Origin: an uncultured Cellvibrio sp.
GTDB lineage: Bacteria > Pseudomonadota > Gammaproteobacteria > Pseudomonadales > Cellvibrionaceae
Reading direction: 5' to 3'
Length of the DNA: 64,000 nt
Assembly (NCBI GenBank): GCA_946481095.1
Contig: CAMLML010000010.1
Location: forward strand, 1-64,000
In this document: piece by piece, positions 8,833-16,705 of the stretch
Position numbering within the stretch: position 1 is the first letter of the stretch
Layout of the letters: each line of letters begins with the position of its first letter
The notes under the pieces: model-generated
Database searches by the model: none
What the model was told of the DNA's origin: nothing
The model's input: the letters and a program-made list of their open reading frames with translations, nothing else
Made by a program: the position numbers and the translations under genes

Positions 8833-9549
8833 ATGGAATTACTTGATAGAAGTTTAGGTCAATTGGCTAGAAAAATTCCCGGAGCAACAGCAGTATTTCA
8901 TCAACATGGGTTGGATTTTTGTTGTGGTGGTAATAAAAGTCTACGCAAAGCAGCCGAAGAAAAAAATCTGGATCCAGTTGGAATTGAGCAAACATTGCAA
9001 TCGATGGTTGATCAACAAAACCCACCAGCAACTGATGCTATGCCTCTGCCAGAATTAATTGATTATATTCTGGAAAATTTTCACGCTGTGCACAGGCAAG
9101 AGTTACCTGAATTAATTCGTCTTGCTGATAAAGTTGAGCGGGTTCATGCGGATAATCCTGATTGCCCAAGAGGTTTAACTGCACATTTAATGCATATGGC
9201 ACAAGAGCTGGAATCTCATATGCAAAAAGAAGAAATGATTTTATTCCCTATGATTAAACAGGGTGCAGGTTCAATGGTAATGGGGCCAATTGGTGTTATG
9301 CGTCATGAGCATGATGATCACGGTGCTGCCTTGGCCGAACTTGAGCGTATCACCCAGGCTATTCAGCATCCTAAAGGCGCGTGTAATACCTGGCGAGCAC
9401 TCTATCTTGGGTTACAAAAATTGCGTCATGATTTAATGGAGCACATACATCTTGAAAACAATTTGTTATTTGTAAAAGTTGAAGAGCCTTTTGCCGAGAA
9501 GGCCACAACAGAAAACAAAACTTGTTGTGGCAGTTGCGGGCATCACTAA
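8833..9549 (+). CDS. ytfE: Di-iron iron-sulfur cluster repair protein (RIC/YtfE/DnrN/ScdA family)
   Basis: A 238-residue protein with the two-part structure of RIC proteins. The N-terminal DUF542 domain has the HQHGLDFCCGG signature, and a hemerythrin-like domain (residues about 75-215) carries repeated His and Glu residues (FHAVHRQELPEL, HMQKEEMILFP, MRHEHDDHG, HIHLENNLLF) that would bind a di-iron centre. The family restores iron-sulfur clusters damaged by nitric oxide or oxidants. Placement as the last gene of the nar operon fits protection from NO formed by nitrite reduction. The C-terminus ends with CCGSCGHH, a small extra Cys/His cluster. GAGAGG lies upstream of the ATG. Confidence 0.93.
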   Translation: MELLDRSLGQLARKIPGATAVFHQHGLDFCCGGNKSLRKAAEEKNLDPVGIEQTLQSMVDQQNPPATDAMPLPELIDYILENFHAVHRQELPELIRLADKVERVHADNPDCPRGLTAHLMHMAQELESHMQKEEMILFPMIKQGAGSMVMGPIGVMRHEHDDHGAALAELERITQAIQHPKGACNTWRALYLGLQKLRHDLMEHIHLENNLLFVKVEEPFAEKATTENKTCCGSCGHH

Positions 9550-9933
9550 CTATTGAGAGTTAGGTATCATCTCGAGTATTTCGCCTTGTTTATTAAAGGC
9601 GAGATACCCCGACACCATCCCCATATTGATTTTTGCAATCATAGCGTCCAGTGGTTTATTGGCCTCTTCGTTAGAGGGAGCAATTGAACCCTTTCCCGAA
9701 AGGGCAGCAACAAAAACTATATCCCATTGTTGCCCAGTATGAGTTGACTCGGAAACCAACGTTTCGAAACTTCCAATCTCATCCGGTGTTTTATCAACAC
9801 ACATAACAGGCGTTAAGTATCCGCCATTCTGCTGAATGTCCCCGGTTTCATCTATAGATACAAACACCATCAACAATCGTTGAGCATCGGCTTGTGCTCT
9901 TGCCATGTCCAGCAAATCAGAAAATTTTTCCAC
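9550..9933 (-). CDS. Conserved hypothetical protein (often mislabelled ribonucleotide reductase subunit)
   Basis: A 127-residue soluble protein. The pattern FSDLLDMARAQADAQRLLMVF, then MCVDKTPDE and WDIVFVAALSGKG, matches a family that genome annotations often call ribonucleotide reductase subunit alpha, although it has none of the features of that enzyme. I know of no established function. The gene is convergent with the nar operon, its stop codon directly abutting the stop of the ytfE-type gene. It is divergent from the outer-membrane protein gene at 10096, so the two may share a regulated promoter region. A short TCTCC complement just upstream supplies a ribosome site. Confidence 0.75.
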   Translation of the reverse strand: MEKFSDLLDMARAQADAQRLLMVFVSIDETGDIQQNGGYLTPVMCVDKTPDEIGSFETLVSESTHTGQQWDIVFVAALSGKGSIAPSNEEANKPLDAMIAKINMGMVSGYLAFNKQGEILEMIPNSQ

Positions 9934-9950
9934 ACTTATCTCCAGTATCG

Positions 9951-9964
9951 TTGATATTTATTCA
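9951..9964. promoter_or_regulatory. Possible FNR half-site in the divergent promoter
   Basis: TTGATATTTATTCA has a perfect left FNR half (TTGAT) and a poor right half. Mentioned because it lies in the same 160-bp divergent region as a NarL-like element. Weak on its own. Confidence 0.25.
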
Positions 9965-10000
9965 GTGTTAATTCTATAGATGAATTTCTGTCGAAGACTA

Positions 10001-10016
10001 TACCTATTTGGAGCTA
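10001..10016. promoter_or_regulatory. NarL-like 7-2-7 element upstream of the porin gene
   Basis: TACCTAT-TT-GGAGCTA: the left heptamer is a perfect NarL half and identical to the left half of the site at 334-340; the right heptamer has two mismatches. It lies 80 bp before the outer-membrane protein start. Confidence 0.4.
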
Positions 10017-10095
10017 TACACAAAGATCATTCGATATTGTTGCTAATCAACGCCATGATAAAAACTAGTAATAGGCGAGTTGAATAGAGGTGATT

Positions 10096-11304
10096 ATGCG
10101 ATTGAAAAACTATCTACTGATGACTGCAATTTTGACAAATACATTCTTGACACATCAAACATTGGCAACAACAGATGAGCTGCGACGGGCATTGGATCAG
10201 TCAACAATCAATCTGGATTTTCGATACAGACTCGAAGCAGTTGATCAGGATAATCTTTCAAAAGATGCACTGGCTTCTACGTTGCGATCAAGACTTTTAG
10301 TACAAACTGGACACTATTACGGTTTTTCCAGTTTGATCGAATTAGACAATGTCACCGTCTTAGGTGATCAAAGTTACAATTCTACCGTTAACGGTGAAAC
10401 CGCTTATCCAATAGTTGCAGATCCTGATGGCTCGGATTTAAATCAGGCATTATTGCGTTATCAAACAACCAATAAAAAAACCAATCTTGATTGGGGGCGT
10501 CAAAGAATTAATTTACTCAATCAACGCTTTTTAGGTGGCGTAGGCTGGCGACAAAACGAACAAACTCTAGATGGTGCACGTTTGCAATATCAAGCCTCAG
10601 CATGGGGGTTGGACCTATCCATATTTCACAATGTAAATCGTGTGTTTGGTCCCGATGGCACCAAGGCAGATGAGCCAGGTGAATTTTCCAATTTGCTGAT
10701 TAATATTAATCCATTTACACAACATCAGTTAAGCGCATTTGTTCATGACTACCAATTTGATCATTGGGCGGTGCGCTCAAGTGTAACCACAGGGTTGGAC
10801 TATCAAGGAAAATTTATTCCCACTGATCAACAACAATTACAGATTCATCTCGCTTATGCAAAACAAACCGACAACAGTGATTCTCTATCAGATTTGTCAG
10901 AGCAATATTCTCGCATAGATCTGTTATGGAAAATGAATAATGCAACTCTGGAAGCAGGTTATGAATTGTTGTCAGGTGATGGTACAAACGCACTACAGAC
11001 ACCACTGGCAACTTTGCACGCATTCAATGGCTTTGCCGATATTTTTCTTTCAACACCAGCTAATGGTTTGAATGACATCTGGCTGGGGGCAGGGTATGTA
11101 TTACCGAAAGGTGCAATCAATTTCCAATACCACCAATTCACTAGTGACGCAAACGACATTGACTATGGCGATGAAATCAATGTGAGTTACACCTATAACA
11201 TCAGCACAAGATTAAGCACCAACCTGAAATTAGCAAGCTATCAACAAGACCAGTTTGCACAAGACACACAAAAAATCTGGTTATCCGTCAATCTTAAACT
11301 ATAA
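10096..11304 (+). CDS. Outer-membrane beta-barrel protein (alginate-export-like porin)
   Basis: A protein of 402 residues with a signal peptide (cleavage near THQTLA, about residue 25), then alternating polar and aromatic strands typical of a beta barrel, ending ...WLSVNLKL with a near C-terminal strand. The section LDWGRQRINLLNQRFLGGVGWRQNEQT is typical of alginate_export-type porins (positions near 140-165). The true substrate is unknown; the NarL-like element upstream and the nar setting suggest passage of an anion such as nitrate or nitrite, which is inference only. The ATG at 10096 with AGAGG ahead is preferred over the GTG two codons earlier. Confidence 0.75.
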   Translation: MRLKNYLLMTAILTNTFLTHQTLATTDELRRALDQSTINLDFRYRLEAVDQDNLSKDALASTLRSRLLVQTGHYYGFSSLIELDNVTVLGDQSYNSTVNGETAYPIVADPDGSDLNQALLRYQTTNKKTNLDWGRQRINLLNQRFLGGVGWRQNEQTLDGARLQYQASAWGLDLSIFHNVNRVFGPDGTKADEPGEFSNLLININPFTQHQLSAFVHDYQFDHWAVRSSVTTGLDYQGKFIPTDQQQLQIHLAYAKQTDNSDSLSDLSEQYSRIDLLWKMNNATLEAGYELLSGDGTNALQTPLATLHAFNGFADIFLSTPANGLNDIWLGAGYVLPKGAINFQYHQFTSDANDIDYGDEINVSYTYNISTRLSTNLKLASYQQDQFAQDTQKIWLSVNLKL

Positions 11305-11319
11305 ATTTAAAAATTTTTA

Positions 11320-11589
11320 TTATTCTAGCCCGCATGAAAAAACGAAATACGGGCCTTTGATATTTTCTAAAAATAACTGATTAAATGTGCTGTTGGTCAG
11401 GGGGCTGTTTTCGGCCAAAAGCGGACCTATAACATCAAAATATGCACGCTTATTCGGCTTTATAACACCCCTGAATAGTTGAAACAGCTCAATCAGATAA
11501 TACAGACCGTCACCAAACAAAAGCGATTTCAGTAAGACTTGATTAACGCTTACATGTACTAAGCATTCACACATGGTCTCACTACGCAT
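11320..11589 (-). CDS. Small hypothetical protein, doubtful
   Basis: An 89-codon open frame in an otherwise empty 347-bp gap between the porin gene and the Cys-rich gene. I recognise no family. The first third is hydrophobic (VLLKSLLFGDGLYYLIELF), but not a clear membrane helix. An AGGCG stretch lies before the ATG. The gap could equally be non-coding or a remnant left at the edge of the metal-response insertion. Confidence 0.3.
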   Translation of the reverse strand: MRSETMCECLVHVSVNQVLLKSLLFGDGLYYLIELFQLFRGVIKPNKRAYFDVIGPLLAENSPLTNSTFNQLFLENIKGPYFVFSCGLE

Positions 11590-11651
11590 TGCGTGACGCC
11601 TGAAATTCTTCTATCGTAGTCCCTTCTTCGCTTACCAAGGCCAGTTCGGCA

Positions 11652-11939
11652 ATGTACATCCAACGGTTCTGGAAAACGGCACTTTTAATATTTGCTATTA
11701 CCTTCCAAATAGCAGATGCCGCCTATGCAGGTACCGGCCATGACTGTTGCGATGAGACTGCACCATGCTGCGTCATGATGACCTCACCAAAGAATTGCTC
11801 CCCTTGTCTTGCACAAGCGATCTCTGGAATTGAACTAACCTCAGTCGAGATGCATGACACTGCACCATTTCAGTACCATTATTTTATCGATTATCTCTCG
11901 TTGAAACTTCATGTGATATGGCGTCCTCCGATTGAATGA
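11652..11939 (+). CDS. Small secreted Cys-rich protein with IWRPP tail
   Basis: A 95-residue protein with a signal peptide (residues 1-26, hydrophobic core ALLIFAITF, cleavage near AYAG). The short mature part holds HDCC, PCC and CSPC cysteine clusters in residues 30-52 and ends in VIWRPPIE. Such clusters suggest binding of a soft metal in the periplasm. The same layout (signal peptide, CC, CxxC, terminal IWRPP) appears in the protein at 52616-52972 next to cusBA, so the two look related. The gene stands immediately upstream of a second, even smaller Cys-rich peptide gene and close to a MerR-type metal regulator. Function is unproven. Confidence 0.65.
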   Translation: MYIQRFWKTALLIFAITFQIADAAYAGTGHDCCDETAPCCVMMTSPKNCSPCLAQAISGIELTSVEMHDTAPFQYHYFIDYLSLKLHVIWRPPIE

Positions 11940-11981
11940 ACATCAAACCAATGATCATCCACTTTATTCAATGAGGCATTT

Positions 11982-12113
11982 ATGAAAACGAAAATGATGA
12001 AAATAATCGCCGGGTTAGCCGCTATGGCGACTCCAGGTATTGTACTTGCGGCAGCTACCTGCTGTGTTATTGGCGCTGCCTGTTGTACTGGCGATATGCC
12101 TTGCTGTCCCTGA
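11982..12113 (+). CDS. 43-residue secreted CC-repeat peptide
   Basis: A very short frame with a convincing structure. A signal peptide (MKTKMMKIIAGLAAMATP, then GIVLAAA) is followed by a mature peptide of about 18 residues that contains three CC pairs (TCCVIG, ACCTG, PCCP). It is followed 22 bp later by a strong terminator, marking it as the last gene of a unit that starts at 11652. GAGG lies 6 bp before the ATG. Paired cysteines in a tiny exported peptide point to metal capture or sensing, but no characterised family is recognised with confidence. Confidence 0.6.
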   Translation: MKTKMMKIIAGLAAMATPGIVLAAATCCVIGAACCTGDMPCCP

Positions 12114-12135
12114 TCATTCGTTAACTGAGTGATCA

Positions 12136-12166
12136 AAAATGCCCGGTGTAACCCACCGGGCATTTT
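12136..12166 (+). terminator. Strong terminator after the Cys-rich peptide genes
   Basis: AAAATGCCCGGTG, a TAACC loop, and CACCGGGCATTTT make a perfect 13-bp stem with A-rich and T-rich flanks, so it may work on both strands. Confidence 0.9.
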
Positions 12167-12443
12167 CGCTTTAAACAATACGAATGACCGCTATTTTTAA
12201 CCCTCCATCTCTGCTTTCCAATCACTCCTATCGCTAGTCACCGCCCGTCAAATTTTTGCGCACGCAAAATTACTTTCCGGCTTCCAAGCTGTGTAATGCA
12301 CCCATACCAGGAAATCCCACAAGAGGGATTTTTGTTTGGGGAAGTGAAAAATTTGAAGTCGTGAGGACAAGCTACTCTGCGTCAACTGCCTTGACGAAAA
12401 CGAGGCTTACTACATTTCGGATAGCGGATAGTGAGGAATATTT
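12167..12443. other. Intergenic stretch without a convincing gene
   Basis: I see no supported gene here. A weak hairpin (AAATCCC, 6-base loop, GGGATTT, then T) at 12312-12333 could be a second terminator. A 63-codon frame crossing the region has no ribosome site and no recognisable protein character. Confidence 0.4.
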
Positions 12444-12749
12444 GTGAAGAAATTGTCTGGTTCAAAACTGCCCGTCGAAGTCAAAGGAAACATGAGCCCT
12501 GAGGGATCTGATCGTGTCGGGCTGCTAATGACGATAGCGATGGTGATTGAAAGGCTATGCTGGAGAATAGTGATCCCAATCTTTATTGCAGGATTGGTGC
12601 TGTTAAATATTTTCGTGTACCCACCGGTTCCAACAATTGTCAGTACAAATGAGCAGCTGTGGAATGATGCACCTTACGCATGTCTCATCGTCTATGACCC
12701 ACCCGCACAATTAATCGAATTCAAATGCTCACGGGTACAAGGTCAATAG
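12444..12749 (+). CDS. Small single-span membrane protein, unknown
   Basis: A 101-residue frame beginning at GTG 12444 with GTGAGGA seven bases upstream. Residues about 40-60 (RIVIPIFIAGLVLLNIFVY) form one membrane helix; the rest is short and soluble. No family recognised. It lies between the Cys-rich peptide unit and the convergent MerR gene, so a role in the metal module is possible but unsupported. Confidence 0.4.
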   Translation: MKKLSGSKLPVEVKGNMSPEGSDRVGLLMTIAMVIERLCWRIVIPIFIAGLVLLNIFVYPPVPTIVSTNEQLWNDAPYACLIVYDPPAQLIEFKCSRVQGQ

Positions 12750-12792
12750 CGCCTTGGTGCCCGCCGTTCGTCATCCTTCAAGGCTACGAGCG

Positions 12793-13188
12793 TTATTCCA
12801 ACTTCGTTAGCGCCTGTAAAATCCCGCAGTCTTTAACGACTCGATTGTTATTGCATTGGGTCCGTAAACCGACCAGTTTTTCCCGTAACGCCGTGAGCTC
12901 AGCAATGCGCGCATCCACTTCCTGTACATGCGTATCGACGATATGGTTTATTTCTTCACACGCTTTTTCAGGCATTGCCTGAAAACTTATCAGCTCACGT
13001 ATTTCACCGAGCGTGAGCCCCAGATTCCGGCATTGTTTGATAAATCCCAACTGCCGTAGTGAGTCCATATCGTATAGCCGATAATTACCTTCCGTTCGTT
13101 GTGAAACCGATACCAACCCTTCCTGTTCATAAAATCTAATTGTTTGGACAGATACGCCCGTTTGTTTTGCCAGGGCACCAATTTTCAT
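12793..13188 (-). CDS. MerR-family metal-responsive regulator, CadR/PbrR-like
   Basis: A 131-residue MerR protein. Residues 1-38 are the DNA-binding helix-turn-helix and wing (MKIGALAKQTGVSVQTIRFYEQEGL..NYRLY); a long dimerisation helix follows; C77, C112 and C121 near the end (ACEEIN and CNNNRVVKDCGILQ) are in the positions used for metal binding in CadR and PbrR, which answer to cadmium or lead. The gene is divergent from the TonB receptor gene. The shared region has the twisted 19-bp-spacer promoter that MerR proteins activate. The start ATG at 13188 directly abuts that promoter region. Metal preference cannot be read with certainty. Confidence 0.9.
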   Translation of the reverse strand: MKIGALAKQTGVSVQTIRFYEQEGLVSVSQRTEGNYRLYDMDSLRQLGFIKQCRNLGLTLGEIRELISFQAMPEKACEEINHIVDTHVQEVDARIAELTALREKLVGLRTQCNNNRVVKDCGILQALTKLE

Positions 13189-13201
13189 GTGAATACCTCG
13201 C

Positions 13202-13232
13202 TTGACTCTCTAGTAGCTATAGAGTTTATAGT
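13202..13232 (+). promoter_or_regulatory. MerR-type promoter with 19-bp spacer
   Basis: TTGACT at 13202-13207 and TATAGT at 13227-13232 are separated by exactly 19 bp, longer than the normal 17. The spacer holds the dyad ACTCTCTAG..CTATAGAGT. This is the classical layout for MerR activators. It points at the TonB receptor gene and, presumably, the cation transporter behind it. Confidence 0.8.
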
Positions 13233-13245
13233 CAGGCTATAAACT
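13223..13245. promoter_or_regulatory. Second dyad over the -10 and start point
   Basis: AGTTTATAG, a 5-base spacer, and CTATAAACT form a perfect 9-bp inverted repeat overlapping the -10 element and the expected start point. It may be a second operator for another repressor, or a shifted MerR half-site; both are inference. Confidence 0.45.
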
Positions 13246-13265
13246 AGACCAGGACTAATTAACAC

Positions 13266-15233
13266 ATGCAGACCCGCCTTCCTTTCAAAAAGAATAAGAC
13301 ACTACGTTTAATGTTGCTTGCATCGTTACAGGCGGCGACCTTGATGAATGTTCCAATGGCTTCTGCGGACGACGATGATATCGAGGAAGTTCTCGTAATA
13401 TCCTCACGCACGAAGGCTACACTCGACGACTCGCCGATGCGTGTGCAAGTGCTTGACGAAGAGGAGCTGTACGAAAAAGCCAATATGAAGCCTGGCGATA
13501 TCCGTATGGTGCTTAACGAGAGTACGGGGATACAGGTACAGCAAACTTCTCCCACCAGCTTTAATTCGAGCATTCGCATCCAGGGTTTGGATGGGCGCTA
13601 TACACAACTGCTTCGTGACGGTTTGCCCATCTATTCGGGTTTCTCCGGTAGCCTTGGTCTTCTGCAAATCGCACCATTGGATTTACAACAGGTAGAAGTC
13701 GTCAAAGGAGCCTCCTCAACACTTTATGGTGGGGGAGCTATCGCCGGGTTAGTAAACCTGATTTCAAAGCGACCTGATGAGACACCTGAAACCTCACTGA
13801 TGCTAAACGGAACCTCTGCCCGTGGCTTGGATGTTTCCGGCTTTCATTCGCGTCAATCGGACTCGCATGGTTTTACGCTTTTTGGAAGTTACAATCGCGG
13901 CGACGCTTATGATCCTGCTGATAATGGCTTGACGGCCATCCCGGAGTTCGAGCGAGTTACTATCACACCGCAATGGTTTTATACCGCCTCTGACGACACC
14001 GACCTGGATATCGGCATAGGATTTATCGATGAAAGTCGTCTGGGCGGCAGCATTGATTACGTTGAAGGTCGAGCGTCCGATGAGTATTTTGAATCCAACG
14101 ATACTCGAAGAATGTATTCCCGCCTTAACCTGAATCACGCCCTGGAAAGCGGCCTAAAGCTGACGCTGAAGAGTGCTTATAGTGTGTTTGATCGTAGTTT
14201 GGAAATCCCGGACTTTATCTTTTCTGGAAAGCAGACATCCACTTTTAATGAGTTAACATTAGCGAATGATGAGGGCGATGGACGCTGGGTTTTAGGGCTT
14301 AATGCGGTCACCGAGGAGTTTGATCAGGATCAAGCCCAAGTCGGATTTAACCACGATTATTCAGAGGAAACTGTTGGGGCCTTTGGGCAGTATACCCGCG
14401 AATTGTCATCTCTCGTCGTGCTCGAAGGTGGGCTGCGAGCCGATTCTCATTCGGATTATGGTAGCTTCATATTGCCCCGAGTCTCCGTTCTCCTGTTGCC
14501 TATGGACGACCTCACGATGCGCATTGGCGGAGGTTACGGTTACAAAACCCCAAGCTTGTTCATCACCGAAGCAGAAGAAATACACTTCAGAAATCTGGAA
14601 CCAATAGATCCAGCACTGTTTGAGGGAGAAACGTCTAAAGGCGTGAACTTTGACATCAATCATCGTCTTGAGATATCCGAAGAACTGAGTCTCAGCACCA
14701 ACTTCCTGGTGTTCTACACACAGATTGATGATGCATTGGAAATCATAGAGAGTGGTGAGGTTTATCGATTCCATCAACTTGATACCGCCGTTAAAACGGA
14801 CGGCGCAGAATTGAACTTGACGTTAAGCTTCAGCGAACTGCGTTATTTGTTTGGATATACCTATGTTGATGCAAGGAAGGAAACAGCATCAGGTGACGTC
14901 GATTTACCACTTGTCTCACAGCATCGTGTTAACCAAGTCGTTATGTGGGAGCGGGAGGACGATTTTCGGGTGGGTTTTGAAGCTTACTATTTCAGCGAGC
15001 AGAATCGGGAAAACGATACTCCGGGAAGGAGCTATTGGACCTTCGGCTTGATGATGGAAAAAACACTCAGCGAACAGGTCACGACCTTCCTGAACTTTGA
15101 GAATTTCACGGACAGCCGTCAAACACGCTATGAAAATATTTATACCGGTAGTTTGGCTGATCCGGTTTTCCGGGATATCTATGCACCGCTGGATGGCCGT
15201 GTGATCAATGGCGGCGTTCGAGTACGTTTTTAA
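13266..15233 (+). CDS. TonB-dependent outer-membrane receptor of the metal module
   Basis: A 655-residue receptor. The signal peptide ends near ASA at residue 33; a TonB box (EEVLVISS, residues 40-47) comes next. The plug domain includes the RIQGLDGRYTQLLRDGLPIYSGF and VEVVKGASSTLYGGGAIAGLVNLISKR signatures, and a 22-strand-type barrel ends in RVRF with the usual terminal phenylalanine. Receptors of this class import chelated metals, cobalamin or other large ligands with energy from TonB. The promoter in front is a MerR-type, CadR/PbrR-linked one, so expression probably rises with a metal. That is unusual for an importer, and its ligand is unknown. Base use is close to that of neighbouring module genes. 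Confidence 0.9.
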   Translation: MQTRLPFKKNKTLRLMLLASLQAATLMNVPMASADDDDIEEVLVISSRTKATLDDSPMRVQVLDEEELYEKANMKPGDIRMVLNESTGIQVQQTSPTSFNSSIRIQGLDGRYTQLLRDGLPIYSGFSGSLGLLQIAPLDLQQVEVVKGASSTLYGGGAIAGLVNLISKRPDETPETSLMLNGTSARGLDVSGFHSRQSDSHGFTLFGSYNRGDAYDPADNGLTAIPEFERVTITPQWFYTASDDTDLDIGIGFIDESRLGGSIDYVEGRASDEYFESNDTRRMYSRLNLNHALESGLKLTLKSAYSVFDRSLEIPDFIFSGKQTSTFNELTLANDEGDGRWVLGLNAVTEEFDQDQAQVGFNHDYSEETVGAFGQYTRELSSLVVLEGGLRADSHSDYGSFILPRVSVLLLPMDDLTMRIGGGYGYKTPSLFITEAEEIHFRNLEPIDPALFEGETSKGVNFDINHRLEISEELSLSTNFLVFYTQIDDALEIIESGEVYRFHQLDTAVKTDGAELNLTLSFSELRYLFGYTYVDARKETASGDVDLPLVSQHRVNQVVMWEREDDFRVGFEAYYFSEQNRENDTPGRSYWTFGLMMEKTLSEQVTTFLNFENFTDSRQTRYENIYTGSLADPVFRDIYAPLDGRVINGGVRVRF

Positions 15234-15249
15234 TCTGTAGGAGGCGTCT

Positions 15250-15342
15250 ATGTCAGTCGAGTTGAAGCCAGGCCTGAAGTTAATCCTAACAACGCTGGAC
15301 CGATTGGGCAAAAGCCGGAATCAAGGGCGCAGGCTGACGTGA
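15250..15342 (+). CDS. 30-residue leader-like peptide overlapping the transporter start
   Basis: A short frame with an excellent ribosome site (TAGGAGG, 15238-15244) and an ATG at 15250. It ends with TGA at 15340, which overlaps the GTG start of the cation transporter (GTGA, 15339-15342). The peptide is basic near its end and not recognisably related to anything. The overlap suggests coupled translation: ribosomes finishing this frame restart on the transporter, which has no good ribosome site of its own. It might instead be a remnant of an older gene. Confidence 0.45.
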   Translation: MSVELKPGLKLILTTLDRLGKSRNQGRRLT

Positions 15343-16151
15343 CTCACGTGAGCGTCTTTACGGTTCCTCAGATGGATTGCCCGTCAGAAGAGAACTTAAT
15401 TCGCACTGCGTTTGCCAACGTTGAGGAGTCACCTACTTTTGAATTTGATCTCGCTAATCGCAAGGTGCGTGTGTATCACAGCGATACAGTGGAGAAAGTT
15501 ACCCAGATCATGAAGTCGGTTGGGCTCGGCGCTCAGTTGGAGTCGTCTGAGTCGGCGGATGACGAAGCCGTTCAGCAAGCTCAGTACGCTACGCAATCCA
15601 GTGAGGTGCAAGAAGCGCGTGTATTACGATGGTTACTGGCCATCAACGCTATGATGTTCGCGATAGAATTCGGCGTAGGCATTGTGGCGCAATCCACCGG
15701 ACTTATCGCTGACTCGCTGGATATGTTTGCTGATGCCGCTGTATACGGCGCGTCCTTGTATGCGGTCGGCAAGGCCGCAAAACTAAAGCTCACAGTGGCA
15801 CATGTTTCCGGTTGGCTACAGGTAGCGCTTGCTCTTGGCGTTCTACTTGAGGTGATTAGACGCGCGATCTATGGGAGCGAACCAGTTTCTACGCTGATGA
15901 TGGGTATTGGTGCGGTCGCCTTGATGGCTAACATCACGTGCTTATTATTGATCTTTAAATCGCGTAACAAAGGCGCTCATATGAAAGCGAGCTGGATATT
16001 TTCTGCAAATGATGTGCTGGCTAACGCGGGTGTAATTATGGCAGGGATACTTGTGGCGGTGACCCAATCTCAATTACCCGATTTGGTCATCGGTGTAATC
16101 ATTAGTTTGATTGTATTAAACGGCGCTAGACGCATATTGTTATTGAAATAA
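15339..16151 (+). CDS. HMA-domain cation diffusion facilitator-like transporter
   Basis: A protein of 270 residues. Residues 1-70 form a heavy-metal-associated-like domain with PQMDCPSEENLIR. Its single cysteine C14 departs from the usual CxxC motif. Residues about 95-270 hold six helices of a CDF-type cation transporter, with the ADSLDMFADA signature (residues 124-133) in the second helix. Such proteins expel divalent metals such as zinc, cadmium or cobalt. It begins with GTG and overlaps the short upstream frame. Its place behind the TonB receptor suggests that a metal taken up or sensed by the module is then exported, which is inference. Confidence 0.85.
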   Translation: MTHVSVFTVPQMDCPSEENLIRTAFANVEESPTFEFDLANRKVRVYHSDTVEKVTQIMKSVGLGAQLESSESADDEAVQQAQYATQSSEVQEARVLRWLLAINAMMFAIEFGVGIVAQSTGLIADSLDMFADAAVYGASLYAVGKAAKLKLTVAHVSGWLQVALALGVLLEVIRRAIYGSEPVSTLMMGIGAVALMANITCLLLIFKSRNKGAHMKASWIFSANDVLANAGVIMAGILVAVTQSQLPDLVIGVIISLIVLNGARRILLLK

Positions 16152-16345
16152 TTTGTTGCAGTTCAGGCCTGCGCTTACCTACGGATGCGCAGTAAAGCAA
16201 TGACCTTGTTATTGGGTGCGATTGTTTGGCAACCATCGGCCATTGGAGGGGATGGGCAATAATTTAACTTGATAAGCGGAAAAACGATTTCAACGTAAAC
16301 TTCATGAATCCTCTATACAGTCGCTCGTTAGTAGTGCGAACTAAA

Positions 16346-16618
16346 CTAATAGCCTTTGCTTTTTAAATAATCCTCTTTAGCTTTTTTTAAGTTCAGGTCT
16401 TTTACTGGTTTTATTTGAGTGTTTGGTTTGTATGTATATTGGATTCTACGGACTACTAGATCAGGGTTTCGTTTTAAAGCCTGCGTCCAGCCTCGTTCAA
16501 ACGCATTATATTCAGGAGTTCCAGATGAATAAGGATTTTTGTAATTGCCCTCCTTATTAAAGTAACTGCTCATGCCTTCTCTATATGCTGGGTTGTCATA
16601 CATGCTGCTCATTAGCAT
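16346..16618 (-). CDS. Small hypothetical protein with RMF-like features
   Basis: A 90-residue soluble protein, rich in lysine and tyrosine, with the section NAFERGWTQALK. This recalls the short repeat of ribosome modulation factor-type proteins, but the likeness is weak. AGGGGA lies just before the ATG. It is transcribed in the same direction as the DUF3800 and ATPase genes and lies 87 bp downstream of them, so it might be part of that unit. No function assigned. Confidence 0.55.
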   Translation of the reverse strand: MLMSSMYDNPAYREGMSSYFNKEGNYKNPYSSGTPEYNAFERGWTQALKRNPDLVVRRIQYTYKPNTQIKPVKDLNLKKAKEDYLKSKGY

Positions 16619-16705
16619 ATTCCCCTAAAATTTTTAAATTGAAAATTGCATCGTATAGCGGCCAAGAGCAGACATTAACACCGCGCTCAGTTGCGGCTCG
16701 TTAAA

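Noticed and set aside
11581..11659. 25-codon reverse frame overlapping the Cys-rich gene start
   Set aside because: Looks protein-like but has no ribosome site, and the overlap with a better-supported start argues against it.
12256..12447. 63-codon plus-strand frame before the small membrane protein
   Set aside because: No ribosome site, no recognisable domain, and it overlaps the start of the better-supported frame at 12444.
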